Assembly: GCA_023657465.1 (NCBI GenBank)
Contig: JAGTJX010000001.1
Location: 45,090 to 109,089, forward strand
Reading direction: 5' to 3'
Source: Lysobacteraceae bacterium
Lineage (GTDB): Bacteria; Bdellovibrionota; UBA1018; JAGTJX01
Length of the DNA stretch: 64,000 bases
Shown: positions 25,916-36,099 of the stretch, one piece after another
Numbering within the stretch: position 1 is the first letter of the stretch
How the letters are laid out: each line of letters begins with the position of its first letter
Position numbers and translations under genes: made by a program
The notes under the pieces: model-generated
What the model was told of the DNA's origin: nothing
What the model saw: only the letters and a program-made list of their open reading frames with translations
Databases searched by the model: none

Positions 25916-27931
25916 CTAGGATACTCCGTAAGGATCAACATCGACAAGCAGTGTACTTTTAAAATTTGATGTCATCTTTTTGGCAACTTTTACAGCTCGG
26001 TGAATCCACTGGATTTGGCTACTTTTGATCAAAATATCCATTCTATGTTCACCACGAACGCGCTCAATCATGGGTGTGGAAGGACCTAAGATCTCGATGT
26101 CTGTTTTCTCGGGATCAATGGTGATCATTTGCACGATTTGGTCTGCCTCCTTCTTGACTACGGACTCGGTATCATGAGTCAAACGAAGTCGAAGGAGTCT
26201 TCCATAAGGAGGATAATGAAGAAGTGAGCGAAGCTCTTGTTCTGACTTATAAAAATCTTCGCGAGAAATCCTACCCAGAATGACAGACAAAACTGGATGA
26301 TCGATATCAAAAGTTTGAATCCAAACTTCTCCTGGTTTCTCTCCTCGACCAGCACGCCCTGCCACTTGAGTGAGAGTTTGATATGCACGTTCATTGGATC
26401 TAAAGTCGGGCCAGCGGAAAAGTCCGTCTGCTAGTACGACTACAACAAGAGTAACTTCAGAGAAATCATGGCCCTTCACTACCATCTGAGTTCCCATGAG
26501 GGTGTTGTACTGATCTGAAGAGAAGTCTGAGAGAATTTTTTTCAACCTTGTTTGGCTTGTCACTTGATCACGATCGAGTCTGAGTGCTTTCATCTCAGGA
26601 ATGAGAGCAGGCAACTCGTCTTCAAGACTCTCTGTTCCTGCTCCAATAGGATGAAGATCTACACCTTTACATCCCTTGCAATGATCTGGAATTTCAGAAT
26701 GGAAGTCGCAAGTGTGGCAGACAAGTTTCTTTTTACGTTTATGATACGTGAGCGAGAGAGAACATCTCGGACATTCAGACACCTCTCCACAGTCCAAGCA
26801 AACCAAATATGATGCGAATCCTCTTCGATTCAAATAAATGAGAACTTTCTCACCTTTCTGTAAGGTGAGTTTAATTTTTTCAATTGTTCTTTCAGAGAAC
26901 GGTGCCTGGATTCCTGCAATAAGAGGTTCATCAGTCAAATTCACAAGCTCTACTTTAGGCATAGAACGATTGATGATTCGTTTTTCTAATTTTAGATATC
27001 CAATTTTCTCTTCTCGAACTCTTTCAAGAGTCTCAAGACTAGGAGTTGCTGATCCAAACAAGATCTGAGCTTTTTCTTTCTTAGCCCGGACGAACGCTAG
27101 ATCACGCGCTTGATAGCGTGCACGCTCTTCTTGTTTGTAGGAAGCATCGTGCTCCTCATCGACGACGATGAGCCCACAAGATTTCATAGGAGCGAACAAC
27201 GCTGATCTAGCTCCAACCACAACTCTCAGTTCACCCGACTTCAACTTTAACCAGTAGTCACGGCGCTGACCATCAGAGAGAGCGGAATGAAGAACTGCGA
27301 TAGGAACACCCAGTCCTTCCCTCACTCGAGATTCAAGTTGTGGAGTGAGTGCGATCTCTGGAACTAGGATGATAACGCCTTTTTCTTGAGCAAGAACTTT
27401 TTTGGCTCTTTCAATGTAGATTTCTGTCTTACCACTTCCTGTGACTCCATCGATGAGAAATGCTTTTTCGGGTTCTGCTGTGATTGCACTGAGCACTGAT
27501 CGTTGCTCATCATTGAGTACAAGACCTGAGCGCGAGTTTGATATTTCGGGTTGTGGAAGTTGAGTTCTCACATTTACGCCACTACTGAGAGCACTCAGAG
27601 GTGCGGCCATTGAAAGAAGCTCCCCTAGAGGACTTTGATAGTAATCAGACGCCCATTGGCAAAGCTTAAATACAAGGGAAGGAATCTGATCTGAAACTTC
27701 ACCCACTTTGATTACTTTTTTAAGTACTTGAGTGAAGCCCAAAGACTTCACATCATCAATTTTTTTTGGTGCGCGAACGATGACACCGACGGCACTCATC
27801 CTCCCGAAAGGTACTTTAACCCAACAACCCGGAAGAGCAAGCTCCGCTTGATCCTCCTGTATTTCATAAGTAAAAAACTGATCAATGGGTCTAGGAAGGG
27901 CTACTTCTACCACCCAAACAGGAGAATTCAT
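25916..27931 (-). CDS. priA: primosomal replication protein N' (PriA helicase)
   Basis: 'DGVTGSGKTEIY', 'VVDEEHDASYKQEE', zinc-binding cysteines 'CLDCGEVSECPRCSLSLTYHKRKKKLVCHTCDF', 'QVAGRAGRG'. Start taken at MNSPVWVVEV. Confidence 0.95.
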   Translation of the reverse strand: MNSPVWVVEVALPRPIDQFFTYEIQEDQAELALPGCWVKVPFGRMSAVGVIVRAPKKIDDVKSLGFTQVLKKVIKVGEVSDQIPSLVFKLCQWASDYYQSPLGELLSMAAPLSALSSGVNVRTQLPQPEISNSRSGLVLNDEQRSVLSAITAEPEKAFLIDGVTGSGKTEIYIERAKKVLAQEKGVIILVPEIALTPQLESRVREGLGVPIAVLHSALSDGQRRDYWLKLKSGELRVVVGARSALFAPMKSCGLIVVDEEHDASYKQEERARYQARDLAFVRAKKEKAQILFGSATPSLETLERVREEKIGYLKLEKRIINRSMPKVELVNLTDEPLIAGIQAPFSERTIEKIKLTLQKGEKVLIYLNRRGFASYLVCLDCGEVSECPRCSLSLTYHKRKKKLVCHTCDFHSEIPDHCKGCKGVDLHPIGAGTESLEDELPALIPEMKALRLDRDQVTSQTRLKKILSDFSSDQYNTLMGTQMVVKGHDFSEVTLVVVVLADGLFRWPDFRSNERAYQTLTQVAGRAGRGEKPGEVWIQTFDIDHPVLSVILGRISREDFYKSEQELRSLLHYPPYGRLLRLRLTHDTESVVKKEADQIVQMITIDPEKTDIEILGPSTPMIERVRGEHRMDILIKSSQIQWIHRAVKVAKKMTSNFKSTLLVDVDPYGVS

Positions 27932-27935
27932 GGGA

Positions 27936-28661
27936 CTACCGGATGTGGGTGTAATAACGCTCAATGAGTTCCTTCATCACAGGCGAAGAAGATTCTCCAT
28001 CTGTACTCCAGCCTGATTCGCCACTCTCAGTAATCGCTTTTCTGTCGTTTGCGATGATTTGTTTTAAATCAGCTACAAAAAGTGTCTGCCCACGAGTCGA
28101 CACCGTAATGGTCTGAGGAACTTGAATGATTTCTTTATGATTTTTGTAATTTGAAAACTGAATTTCGATAGGATTTCCTTTTTCTCGCTTTGAATTCGGA
28201 TGAGACCATCTAAACGGAATAAATTCATCTTTTTCAAACCAGAGCTGAATATTCTGTCCGTAAGACCATGCTACTGTAGGTGGCATTCGGTCGAGCTTAG
28301 AGCGATCGACTTTGAATCCCATTTTGTTGAGTGATCGCTGAATACGCTCAGAGCTTGAATCAAACTGAAGGAGAGTTGCTAATGCTGTTGCATCATCAGA
28401 AATCTTCTTTTTCTCTGTAAAGAGGACTTTCTGCTGGTCATCTCTTGCTTCACTCATCCACATATCCTTGGAGAGATCGAATAGAAAAGATTCCTTAAAC
28501 TGTACAGAAGTAGGCCGTTGATCTTGAAATGCAGTCACTTGATAAGTCAGTTCGAGGAACTTCACTTTATTTTTCTTATCCGCCGACTTATCTAAAACAT
28601 AAGTAAACGGAGGAACAAAAGCGTGAGCCGAAATGGAAAGAAATACGCTAACTAGAATCAT
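27936..28661 (-). CDS. secreted hypothetical protein
   Basis: 241-aa ORF with signal peptide MILVSVFLSISAHAF. Confidence 0.7.
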   Translation of the reverse strand: MILVSVFLSISAHAFVPPFTYVLDKSADKKNKVKFLELTYQVTAFQDQRPTSVQFKESFLFDLSKDMWMSEARDDQQKVLFTEKKKISDDATALATLLQFDSSSERIQRSLNKMGFKVDRSKLDRMPPTVAWSYGQNIQLWFEKDEFIPFRWSHPNSKREKGNPIEIQFSNYKNHKEIIQVPQTITVSTRGQTLFVADLKQIIANDRKAITESGESGWSTDGESSSPVMKELIERYYTHIR

Positions 28662-29536
28662 TAATTTTTCTCCAGGTATTTTTTCATTAATAAAATGGTG
28701 TCTTCACGAAGATCTGGCCTCTTGAGTGCAAACGCTAGTGTCGCATCAATATAACCGAGACGATCTCCCGTATCGTAACGAATGCCTTCGAAGGTGTGAG
28801 CCAGTAGCCCTTGATTCTGCGCAAGCAGAACAAGTCCATCTGTGAGCTGAATCTCTCCACTGGTACCTGGTTTCACTTTTTTCAAGTGATCAAAAATTTC
28901 TGGAATGAGAACATAGCGACCTGGAATTGCCATCCTTGATGGAGCTTGAGAGACTTTAGGCTTTTCAACAACATCTGTAACAGTCCAAAATCCTTCTTTG
29001 GATTTTGTTCCAGCGATGATTCCGTACTTCGAAATTTCCTTCTCTGGAACTTCCATCACGGCCACACAAGACTTGCCCATCTCATCAAAGAGATCCATGA
29101 GCTGCTTCGTAGCTTGTTTCTTTTCAGAAATAATCAAGTCATCTCCCAAGAGAACAGCAAAAGGCTCATTCCCCACTACTGGCTCAGCCATAAGAACAGC
29201 ATGACCGAGTCCCATTGGGTTTTTTTGTCTGACTGAAATAATATTTGCAAACCTTGCAACGGATTTTGAAATCTCTGCGAGTTCTTTTTTTCCTTTTTCT
29301 TCCAAAGTTTTTTCAACTTCGTAGGAGTAATCAAAATGATTCTCTATTGATTCTTTATGTCTTGCAGTTACAAGTACGATCGTTTCGATACCAGAGCGAA
29401 CCGCTTCTTCGACGATGACTTGAATCATCGGAGTATCAATGATGGGAATCATTTCTTTTGGCATGGCCTTTGTTGCTGGCAAAAACCTTGTGCCTAAACC
29501 TGCTGCGGGAATGACTGCTTTTTTAATCTTACTCAT
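28661..29536 (-). CDS. galU: UTP-glucose-1-phosphate uridylyltransferase
   Basis: 'KKAVIPAAGLGTRFLPATKAMPKEMIPI', 'QKNPMGLGHAVLMA', 'VVEKP', 'GEIQLTDGL'. Confidence 0.97.
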   Translation of the reverse strand: MSKIKKAVIPAAGLGTRFLPATKAMPKEMIPIIDTPMIQVIVEEAVRSGIETIVLVTARHKESIENHFDYSYEVEKTLEEKGKKELAEISKSVARFANIISVRQKNPMGLGHAVLMAEPVVGNEPFAVLLGDDLIISEKKQATKQLMDLFDEMGKSCVAVMEVPEKEISKYGIIAGTKSKEGFWTVTDVVEKPKVSQAPSRMAIPGRYVLIPEIFDHLKKVKPGTSGEIQLTDGLVLLAQNQGLLAHTFEGIRYDTGDRLGYIDATLAFALKRPDLREDTILLMKKYLEKN

Positions 29537-29570
29537 CTGTCCGATCAATCTACCAAGGCTTGCTTAAGAA

Positions 29571-30407
29571 TTGAATCTAGAAGATGATGCCCTGATGCGA
29601 GCCATGTTCATCCTCACGCTTTTGATTGGTTTTTCTGCATACTCTTCAGATTATCACTCACCCCGCACTGCATCTTTGGGCGGAGCAGGCCATGCCACAG
29701 CCCTTGGAAATGACTCGGTATACCTAAATCCTGCATATACCCCATTTATCTCTGCAACTAGCGTCGGTCTCTATTGGACAAACTGGAATTCAAACTTTGG
29801 AGCTTACGGAAGGAATTACTCCGTAAGCATTCAAGACGGAAGGTCGGATATATTCCAAGCTGCTCTTTCTCATACTCAACGCGATGACGGGAGATTCATA
29901 CATGTGGGTGCATCTAAAAGTTTAATTGAGAAAACGGGTTTAGGAATTGGAGGGAAAATTTATTTTCCCAATAATCAAAATTGGACAGCTTCCGACATGA
30001 CTATTGCAATGACTGCTGTCCCAATTGCCTGGTTTCAACTCGCAATTGTCGTCGATAACGTTTTTGAATCGGCATACGGCCGTACCATTAACCTCACAAG
30101 AGAATGGATTTTCGGAACTCGAACTTCAGTACTTGGAATTCTCACTTTATATATTGATCCCATTTTTCTACCTTCACTTAACCAAACTTGGGGATTTGAA
30201 AGCGGAGCTGAATTCCATGTCATGACCGATCTTAATCTGAGATTAGGGCTTTTCAACAACGCCATGATACCCATGCTTGCTAGACGTGATCAAGGATGGA
30301 GCTTAGGAGCAGGTTGGACAGGACCAAGAATCTCTCTCGATTACGCTTATCTTCAAACACAAACCGGTGCTAATTCCCATAACTTCGGTGCTACGCTTTA
30401 TTTCTAA
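29571..30407 (+). CDS. putative outer-membrane beta-barrel protein
   Basis: Signal peptide then 'SPRTASLGGAGHATALGNDSVYLNPAYTPF'; alternating beta pattern and terminal aromatic F ('GATLYF'). Confidence 0.65.
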   Translation: MNLEDDALMRAMFILTLLIGFSAYSSDYHSPRTASLGGAGHATALGNDSVYLNPAYTPFISATSVGLYWTNWNSNFGAYGRNYSVSIQDGRSDIFQAALSHTQRDDGRFIHVGASKSLIEKTGLGIGGKIYFPNNQNWTASDMTIAMTAVPIAWFQLAIVVDNVFESAYGRTINLTREWIFGTRTSVLGILTLYIDPIFLPSLNQTWGFESGAEFHVMTDLNLRLGLFNNAMIPMLARRDQGWSLGAGWTGPRISLDYAYLQTQTGANSHNFGATLYF

Positions 30408-30409
30408 AA

Positions 30410-30733
30410 TTATTTCCGATGAGGGGTCATTACAAAAACATGACTTCCTTTGGACTCAACATCAAATTCACCAGTTAAACCTGCAGTCCAACTAATCGTA
30501 ACTTTTGTTTTTTTTACTGGTTTTGAAGTTGTGTACTTTTCGAACAACTCATTTGTTTTCTTAGAAACAAAAATCAGGCAATCTGCAAGACTGTCTACTT
30601 TCAAAATACTTAAATTGGGCTTCTGTTCAGTAACTGCAATAGTGACTGTGCAACTAGGCATAGCTTGAGCCTGAGTACCTATGATCATTCCAAATACGAT
30701 TAAAACGTGCTTCATAGCCAACCTCTCAATCAT
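30410..30733 (-). CDS. small secreted hypothetical protein
   Basis: 107-aa ORF with signal peptide. Confidence 0.55.
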   Translation of the reverse strand: MIERLAMKHVLIVFGMIIGTQAQAMPSCTVTIAVTEQKPNLSILKVDSLADCLIFVSKKTNELFEKYTTSKPVKKTKVTISWTAGLTGEFDVESKGSHVFVMTPHRK

Positions 30734-30773
30734 TTATCGGCAATATATTTGATTTCATTGATTATTTTATACA

Positions 30774-30802
30774 TTGCGTTAAAACATGAATATTGTTATA
30801 GA
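30774..30802 (+). promoter_or_regulatory. candidate sigma-70-type promoter for the yajQ-rimO-queG run
   Basis: TTGCGT - 17 bp - TATAGA upstream of ATG 30811. Confidence 0.4.
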
Positions 30803-30810
30803 TTCGCCCT

Positions 30811-31308
30811 ATGCCTTCGTTCGACATTTCATCTGATATTGATTGGCAAGAGCTCGATAACGCCATTAACCAAGCCACAAAAGAACTCGGGAGCCGCTTT
30901 GATTTCAAAAGTGTAAAAACTGAAGTCAAACTCGACAAGAAACTCAAGACCATCACCCTGTGGTGCGCGCTTGAAGCAAAGCTGGATGCACTCAAAGACG
31001 TCCTCATCAACAAGGCTATCAAGCGTGGAATCTCCACGCTCGCCTTTGACTATGATCCCCTCGAACAAGCATTCGGCGGAAGCGTGAGACAAGTCGTAAA
31101 AATTCAAGCTGGAGTCTCAAAAGAAAAGGGCAAAGAAATCATTGGCGCTCTCAAAGAAACTCAACTCAAAGTCCAAGGTCAAATCCAGGATGAAAAAGTG
31201 AGAGTCACAGGCAAGAGCAGAGACGACTTACAAGCAGCAATGGCTCAACTCAGAACCATGCAGGATAAACTCAAAATCCCCCTGCAGTTTGGAAACTTCA
31301 GAGAATAA
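30811..31308 (+). CDS. yajQ: YajQ family nucleotide-binding protein
   Basis: 'MPSFDISSDIDWQELDNAINQATKELGSRFDFK', 'VTGKSRDDLQAAMAQLR'. Confidence 0.96.
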   Translation: MPSFDISSDIDWQELDNAINQATKELGSRFDFKSVKTEVKLDKKLKTITLWCALEAKLDALKDVLINKAIKRGISTLAFDYDPLEQAFGGSVRQVVKIQAGVSKEKGKEIIGALKETQLKVQGQIQDEKVRVTGKSRDDLQAAMAQLRTMQDKLKIPLQFGNFRE

Positions 31309-31310
31309 TT

Positions 31311-32747
31311 ATGGAAACTAAATCTGTTTATTTTGTAAGTCTTGGCTGCCCAAAAAACTTAGTGGATTCGCAAGTGATGTTGGGATCTCTTAAAAACGAC
31401 AATTACACTATTGCTCAAAATCCATCTGAAGCAGAAGTCATTATTGTGAACACCTGCTCCTTCATTCAAGCTTCAAAAGAAGAATCTGTCGATACCATCT
31501 TAGAGATGGCTGATCAGAAAATCAACGGTAACTGCAAAATCCTAGTCGCATCTGGTTGCATGCCTCAGCGTTACTCGAAGGAAATGCAGAAGGAAATGCC
31601 TGAAATTGATCTTCTCATTGGTACTGGCCAATATCACAAAATCACTGAAGCACTTGCGGAACTTAAAAAAGATCGCGCTCTCGGTGACCCAATTCCCTCT
31701 CGAGTTTATGTGGATCAACCTGCATTCATTCACACTGAAAACGACGCTAGAATTCACACAGGACCTAAATATAGCGGCTACTTAAAGCTCTCTGAAGGCT
31801 GTAACCGTAGATGCGCGTTCTGTATCATTCCTAAGCTGCGAGGCAATGTCCGCTCACGCACTGTTGCTTCGCTAGTCGAAGAAGCTTCAATGATGGCAGC
31901 TCAAGGGGTACGCGAACTCAATCTCGTCGCTCAAGATCTCACCGAGTACGGCATGGAATGGAAATACAAAGAGCGGCTGGAGACTCTCCTTCCTGAACTT
32001 GCAAAGATTGAAGGTATTGAATGGATCCGCCTTCATTATGTTTATCCTGATCAATTCTCTGATGAGCTTGTAGACATCATCGCTCGTGAACCAAAAATCG
32101 TGAAGTACCTCGACATGCCGATTCAACATACGAATGACCTGGTTCTGAAGAATATGAATCGTAGACTTACCAAGGTGAAACTCTTCGATCTCATCACTAA
32201 GTTACGCGCTAAGATTCCAAACATTGTATTCAGAACTTCAATCATCGTAGGTTTCCCACGCGAAACTGAATCTGACTTCGGAGAGCTCTGCAAAGATCTT
32301 GATATGCTCAAACTCGATCACGTCGGTGTATTCAGATACTCTAAGGAAGAGGGTACTAAGGCTGCTGAAATGAGTGAACAAGTTCACCCTTCAGTTAAGC
32401 GTAGAAGGTATAAGACTCTCACCTCTATCTTAGAGAAGAATCAATCTGAAATGTTGACATCCTACCTAGGTCGTACTGTCGAAGCCATGATCGAAGGAAC
32501 ATCTGAAGAGACCGATCTCCTCATCAAAGCACGCATGACTACACAGGCTCAAGACATCGACGGTCATATTCTGATCAACGATTTAGGTGACTTCGAAAAC
32601 ATTACACCAGGTGATATCATTCAAGTTGAGCTCACCGATGTCGTAGGGACAGAACTCATGGGTAGAATTGTAGGAATGGTCAAACCTTTCGAAGGTGAAT
32701 CCAGGGAATATTCATATGAATCCTCAGTGGTTCAACCCACTCTTTGA
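31311..32747 (+). CDS. rimO: ribosomal protein S12 methylthiotransferase RimO
   Basis: 'SLGCPKNLVDSQVMLG', radical SAM 'CNRRCAFCIIP', 'LVAQDLTEYG', TRAM domain. Confidence 0.96.
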   Translation: METKSVYFVSLGCPKNLVDSQVMLGSLKNDNYTIAQNPSEAEVIIVNTCSFIQASKEESVDTILEMADQKINGNCKILVASGCMPQRYSKEMQKEMPEIDLLIGTGQYHKITEALAELKKDRALGDPIPSRVYVDQPAFIHTENDARIHTGPKYSGYLKLSEGCNRRCAFCIIPKLRGNVRSRTVASLVEEASMMAAQGVRELNLVAQDLTEYGMEWKYKERLETLLPELAKIEGIEWIRLHYVYPDQFSDELVDIIAREPKIVKYLDMPIQHTNDLVLKNMNRRLTKVKLFDLITKLRAKIPNIVFRTSIIVGFPRETESDFGELCKDLDMLKLDHVGVFRYSKEEGTKAAEMSEQVHPSVKRRRYKTLTSILEKNQSEMLTSYLGRTVEAMIEGTSEETDLLIKARMTTQAQDIDGHILINDLGDFENITPGDIIQVELTDVVGTELMGRIVGMVKPFEGESREYSYESSVVQPTL

Positions 32748-33678
32748 TGAGATCAAAAAAGAAGGCTTCCCCCTCTACGGCATAGTTGACATTGATGCCG
32801 CACAATCCCTCTACTCAGAACATTTTCATCATTATCAAAAATGGATTGAAAAAGGTCATGCTGGTGAAATGAGATATTTGCTTCGCGGATTAGAGCGAAG
32901 AAAAGATCCCAGAAATGTTTTTGGAAATGCTCAGTCAGTTCTCAGCGTCGCTCTGCCCTACTCCAAAACACCACACGGTGAAGATTCAGTTGAGTCTGGT
33001 GTCAAATATGCTCGCTATCTACGCGGTCGTGACTACCATGACGAAATGCCCGAAAGACTCGAACGCGCACTTCAAAAGTTTCTAGAAACTCAGAACGAAG
33101 AGTTCCGTGCACGTTTTGAATACAAAATTTGTGTGGATACGAGCGCAATCTTAGAACGAACCTGGGCATCACTCTCTGGCCTGGGATGGATCGGTAAGAA
33201 CACTCTCCTCATTCATCCCAAGTATGGAAGTTACCTTCTCTTGGGAGAAATACTTATTAGTGAAAAATCTGGAGAGGCTCCAAAGCTTCACTCAAATTTC
33301 TGTGGTTCATGCACTCGGTGTCTCACGGCTTGTCCAACAAGTGCGCTTCAGGAGCGCGAACTCAACTCCACTCGCTGTATCTCTTATTGGACTTTAGAGA
33401 AGCGAGGAGAATTAAACTTAAGCGAATCTGATCGATCACTCATAGGGAATTGGGTTGCGGGCTGTGACATCTGCCAAGAAGTCTGTCCGTTTAACAATAA
33501 AGCTAAGGAACTTGTGAGCTCTGATCAGCCTGCAGAATGGTCCGTTCTTGAGAGAGAAACAATTGAAGAATACAAACTCAGAACCAGTGAATCTGCACTG
33601 AATCGTGTGAAACCAGAGCAATTCAAAAGAAATTTAGCGTTAATAAAGAGTGCTCAACTAAAAAATCTAAAACCATAA
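32716..33678 (+). CDS. queG: epoxyqueuosine reductase
   Basis: 'VDTSAILERTWASLSGLGWIGKNTLLIHPKYGSYLLLGEIL', ferredoxin motifs 'CGSCTRCLTACPT' and 'CDICQEVCPFN'. Confidence 0.95.
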   Translation: MNPQWFNPLFDEIKKEGFPLYGIVDIDAAQSLYSEHFHHYQKWIEKGHAGEMRYLLRGLERRKDPRNVFGNAQSVLSVALPYSKTPHGEDSVESGVKYARYLRGRDYHDEMPERLERALQKFLETQNEEFRARFEYKICVDTSAILERTWASLSGLGWIGKNTLLIHPKYGSYLLLGEILISEKSGEAPKLHSNFCGSCTRCLTACPTSALQERELNSTRCISYWTLEKRGELNLSESDRSLIGNWVAGCDICQEVCPFNNKAKELVSSDQPAEWSVLERETIEEYKLRTSESALNRVKPEQFKRNLALIKSAQLKNLKP

Positions 33679-34661
33679 ATTGCGATAGGTTTGTTTCCAG
33701 CAAGCGGAATCTTCATGGTCACAGTATCGTGACGTCCTTGAACTAAATTCTTTAAAACTATGAATGAGCCAGGCTGTTTAAATGTACAGATTGCGTTTTG
33801 AACTTCATCGTATCTTGCCTCAGATCCAAGCATAGAGTCAGTGGGCGCTGTTCCATTCACTTCTAAGATGAACGCAGCTCCAAGTGACTTAGGATCGATT
33901 GGTTCAGCACAAATCATAAGCCCTAGTGGAGTGGAATTTTTAGGAATATTGAAGGTGATGCTTGCTGTAGAATCTTGGGTCGTAATTCTATTGGCTTCAA
34001 TATTCCATTTTCCTGATAGATTCAAACCCATTGCTTTGACTTTTTCAGTTTCAGAAATATCAATGGATGAAACTGTAGTTTTGAAGAACGCGGGATCTTC
34101 TGGCTCAAAAACAAAAGGAAGAGAAAGACCTGGGTCAGTGAGGCGTAAAGACTTTTGTAACTCGCGTTCTACCGCTTGCATCTCACTGAGCTCGACTTTT
34201 CCAATAGGAATTGTTTTAATGATCGCACCTTTTTGAACAATATTAATATGCGCGCCCAGCTTAGCACCCGTTAACCTTGCAAAACCTAACTCATGATCGA
34301 TCACTGTTGGAATACGTGTACTGAAATGATCGAGGATCTCTTCAATGGTTTTTGCTTTCAAATAATATTCAAACCTAGGATGAATGATTAGAAGTACAGA
34401 GCAAGGAAACATCGAATACCTTCGATGCCACTCAAGTGCGATTTCAAAAAGCTTACGAGAAGAAGGGTCTGACAGATCTACTCTAACAAAAAGCCAAGTC
34501 TTCTCTAAGAACTTAGGATCTAAAGAGAACAAACTTCCCGCTGGACCCACTCCAACTGGAGCTACAGTAGGCGATGTGTAAACCCAATAGGGAGCATGCT
34601 CTTTCTTAGCGAGTTGGATGAGTTCGTCATGAGTGAGGATGATCTGTTTTTTCTTTGCCAC
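33654..34661 (-). CDS. hypothetical protein with a possible thioredoxin-like domain lacking CxxC
   Basis: 'CSVLLIIHPRFEYYLKAKTIEEILDHFSTRIPTVIDHELGFARLTGAKLGAHINIVQKGAIIKTIPIG' resembles a TlpA-like core. Confidence 0.55.
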   Translation of the reverse strand: MAKKKQIILTHDELIQLAKKEHAPYWVYTSPTVAPVGVGPAGSLFSLDPKFLEKTWLFVRVDLSDPSSRKLFEIALEWHRRYSMFPCSVLLIIHPRFEYYLKAKTIEEILDHFSTRIPTVIDHELGFARLTGAKLGAHINIVQKGAIIKTIPIGKVELSEMQAVERELQKSLRLTDPGLSLPFVFEPEDPAFFKTTVSSIDISETEKVKAMGLNLSGKWNIEANRITTQDSTASITFNIPKNSTPLGLMICAEPIDPKSLGAAFILEVNGTAPTDSMLGSEARYDEVQNAICTFKQPGSFIVLKNLVQGRHDTVTMKIPLAGNKPIAIYGFRFFS

Positions 34662-34674
34662 TTACATTCCTAGT

Positions 34675-36072
34675 TTAACGCGATTTATGAGTAATTTGTC
34701 CAATTTTTCCGAAGGTAGCCATTAATGCACACAGAGCGATGAGTCCTGACATAAAATGAGTCAAATGAAGTGCTTCTAGAAAATTATTAGTAGTCTGATA
34801 CTTGAGTAGGAAAATATCTGTTGAAAATCCCGCACCTGTTACTAAACCCAAATTCCTGACGGTAGCAATAGTAGCAGCTGCAGAGCCCAACTTCTCAATG
34901 GGAACACTCATCATAATTGAAGTGTTATTCGGAGGTTGAAAAAGAGCTGTTGCCAGCCCAATTGACCCAAGAGCAATCACGATTCCAGGCTGTGTAATGC
35001 TGTTTTGAATTCCATCTCCCCAAACATATCCAGACATCATGAGTAAGCCCGTAGCTCCAATGAGTGTACCCAAGAAGCTGAGCCCAAACGCACCATAGCG
35101 ATCTGAGAGTCTGCCACTGATTGGAGCGATTACAAATACGGTAAGAGGAATCGCTGTCATGAGTAATCCTACGACTGAGGATTCAAAATGAAGAACCTCT
35201 TCTAAGTAGAAGGGCATCAAAACTGAAATAGATGAGAAGGCTACGAAAATAAAAAACGCCGCAAGATTCCCAGTCCAGAAAGATTTGATTTTGAGAAGTG
35301 ATAGATCAACGAGAGGGTGTGATGACTTGCTCTCAAAAACTATGAAAAGAACTAAGCAAAGTATAGAAATAAAAGCAAGGCTGATTCTCACAGGACTGAG
35401 AATATCAAAACCTTGCGAAGGAAGGATTTGAGGGTCAAACACGGTTAAAAAAGTATTGATCCCGATAAACTGCAGAATTGCACCAATCCAGTCAAACTTG
35501 ATTCTGTGATTGGGAATGGGGTCTTTGTTTACATATTTTAATACCAAATATATTCCAGCAATTCCCACTGGAAGATTTAATATGAAAATCATTCTCCAGC
35601 CAATATGCTGAACGAGCATTCCACCGATAGAAGGACCTGAGATGAGTCCTGCGCTCGTGACCATTGCCATCGTTCCAAGCGCCTTACCTAGTTCTGATCT
35701 AGGGAATGCCGCAGTGATCAGAGCAGGTCCGTTGGACATGAGCATCGCAGCTCCCACTCCTTGAAGAATTCTTGAGATAATCAGCGACCAAAGTCTCGGT
35801 GACAATCCACAGAGAACACTTGAGAAAATGAATAATCCAAACCCTAGTGTGAAGACTCGTTTTCTACCGTAAAGATCAGAGATTCTTCCCATCGGTAATA
35901 AGAAACAAGTAATGGTGAGAAGATGGGAAACGACTACCCACTTCACATGTACAAGGTCTGTACTAAATTCTTTTGTTAAAGTAGGCAAAGCGATGGTGAC
36001 AATACTTGAGTCGAGCGTTGCCATGAACGTTCCACACGCCACAGCCGTTAGAACCCACCACTTGATTGCCAT
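34675..36072 (-). CDS. MFS transporter, DHA2 (EmrB/QacA) drug efflux family
   Basis: 'FMATLDSSIVTIALPTL', 'GRISDLYGRKRVF', 'LISRILQGVGAAMLMSNGPALI', many TM helices. Confidence 0.92.
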   Translation of the reverse strand: MAIKWWVLTAVACGTFMATLDSSIVTIALPTLTKEFSTDLVHVKWVVVSHLLTITCFLLPMGRISDLYGRKRVFTLGFGLFIFSSVLCGLSPRLWSLIISRILQGVGAAMLMSNGPALITAAFPRSELGKALGTMAMVTSAGLISGPSIGGMLVQHIGWRMIFILNLPVGIAGIYLVLKYVNKDPIPNHRIKFDWIGAILQFIGINTFLTVFDPQILPSQGFDILSPVRISLAFISILCLVLFIVFESKSSHPLVDLSLLKIKSFWTGNLAAFFIFVAFSSISVLMPFYLEEVLHFESSVVGLLMTAIPLTVFVIAPISGRLSDRYGAFGLSFLGTLIGATGLLMMSGYVWGDGIQNSITQPGIVIALGSIGLATALFQPPNNTSIMMSVPIEKLGSAAATIATVRNLGLVTGAGFSTDIFLLKYQTTNNFLEALHLTHFMSGLIALCALMATFGKIGQITHKSR

Positions 36073-36099
36073 GACTACATTTTAACTCATTCTTTTCAT

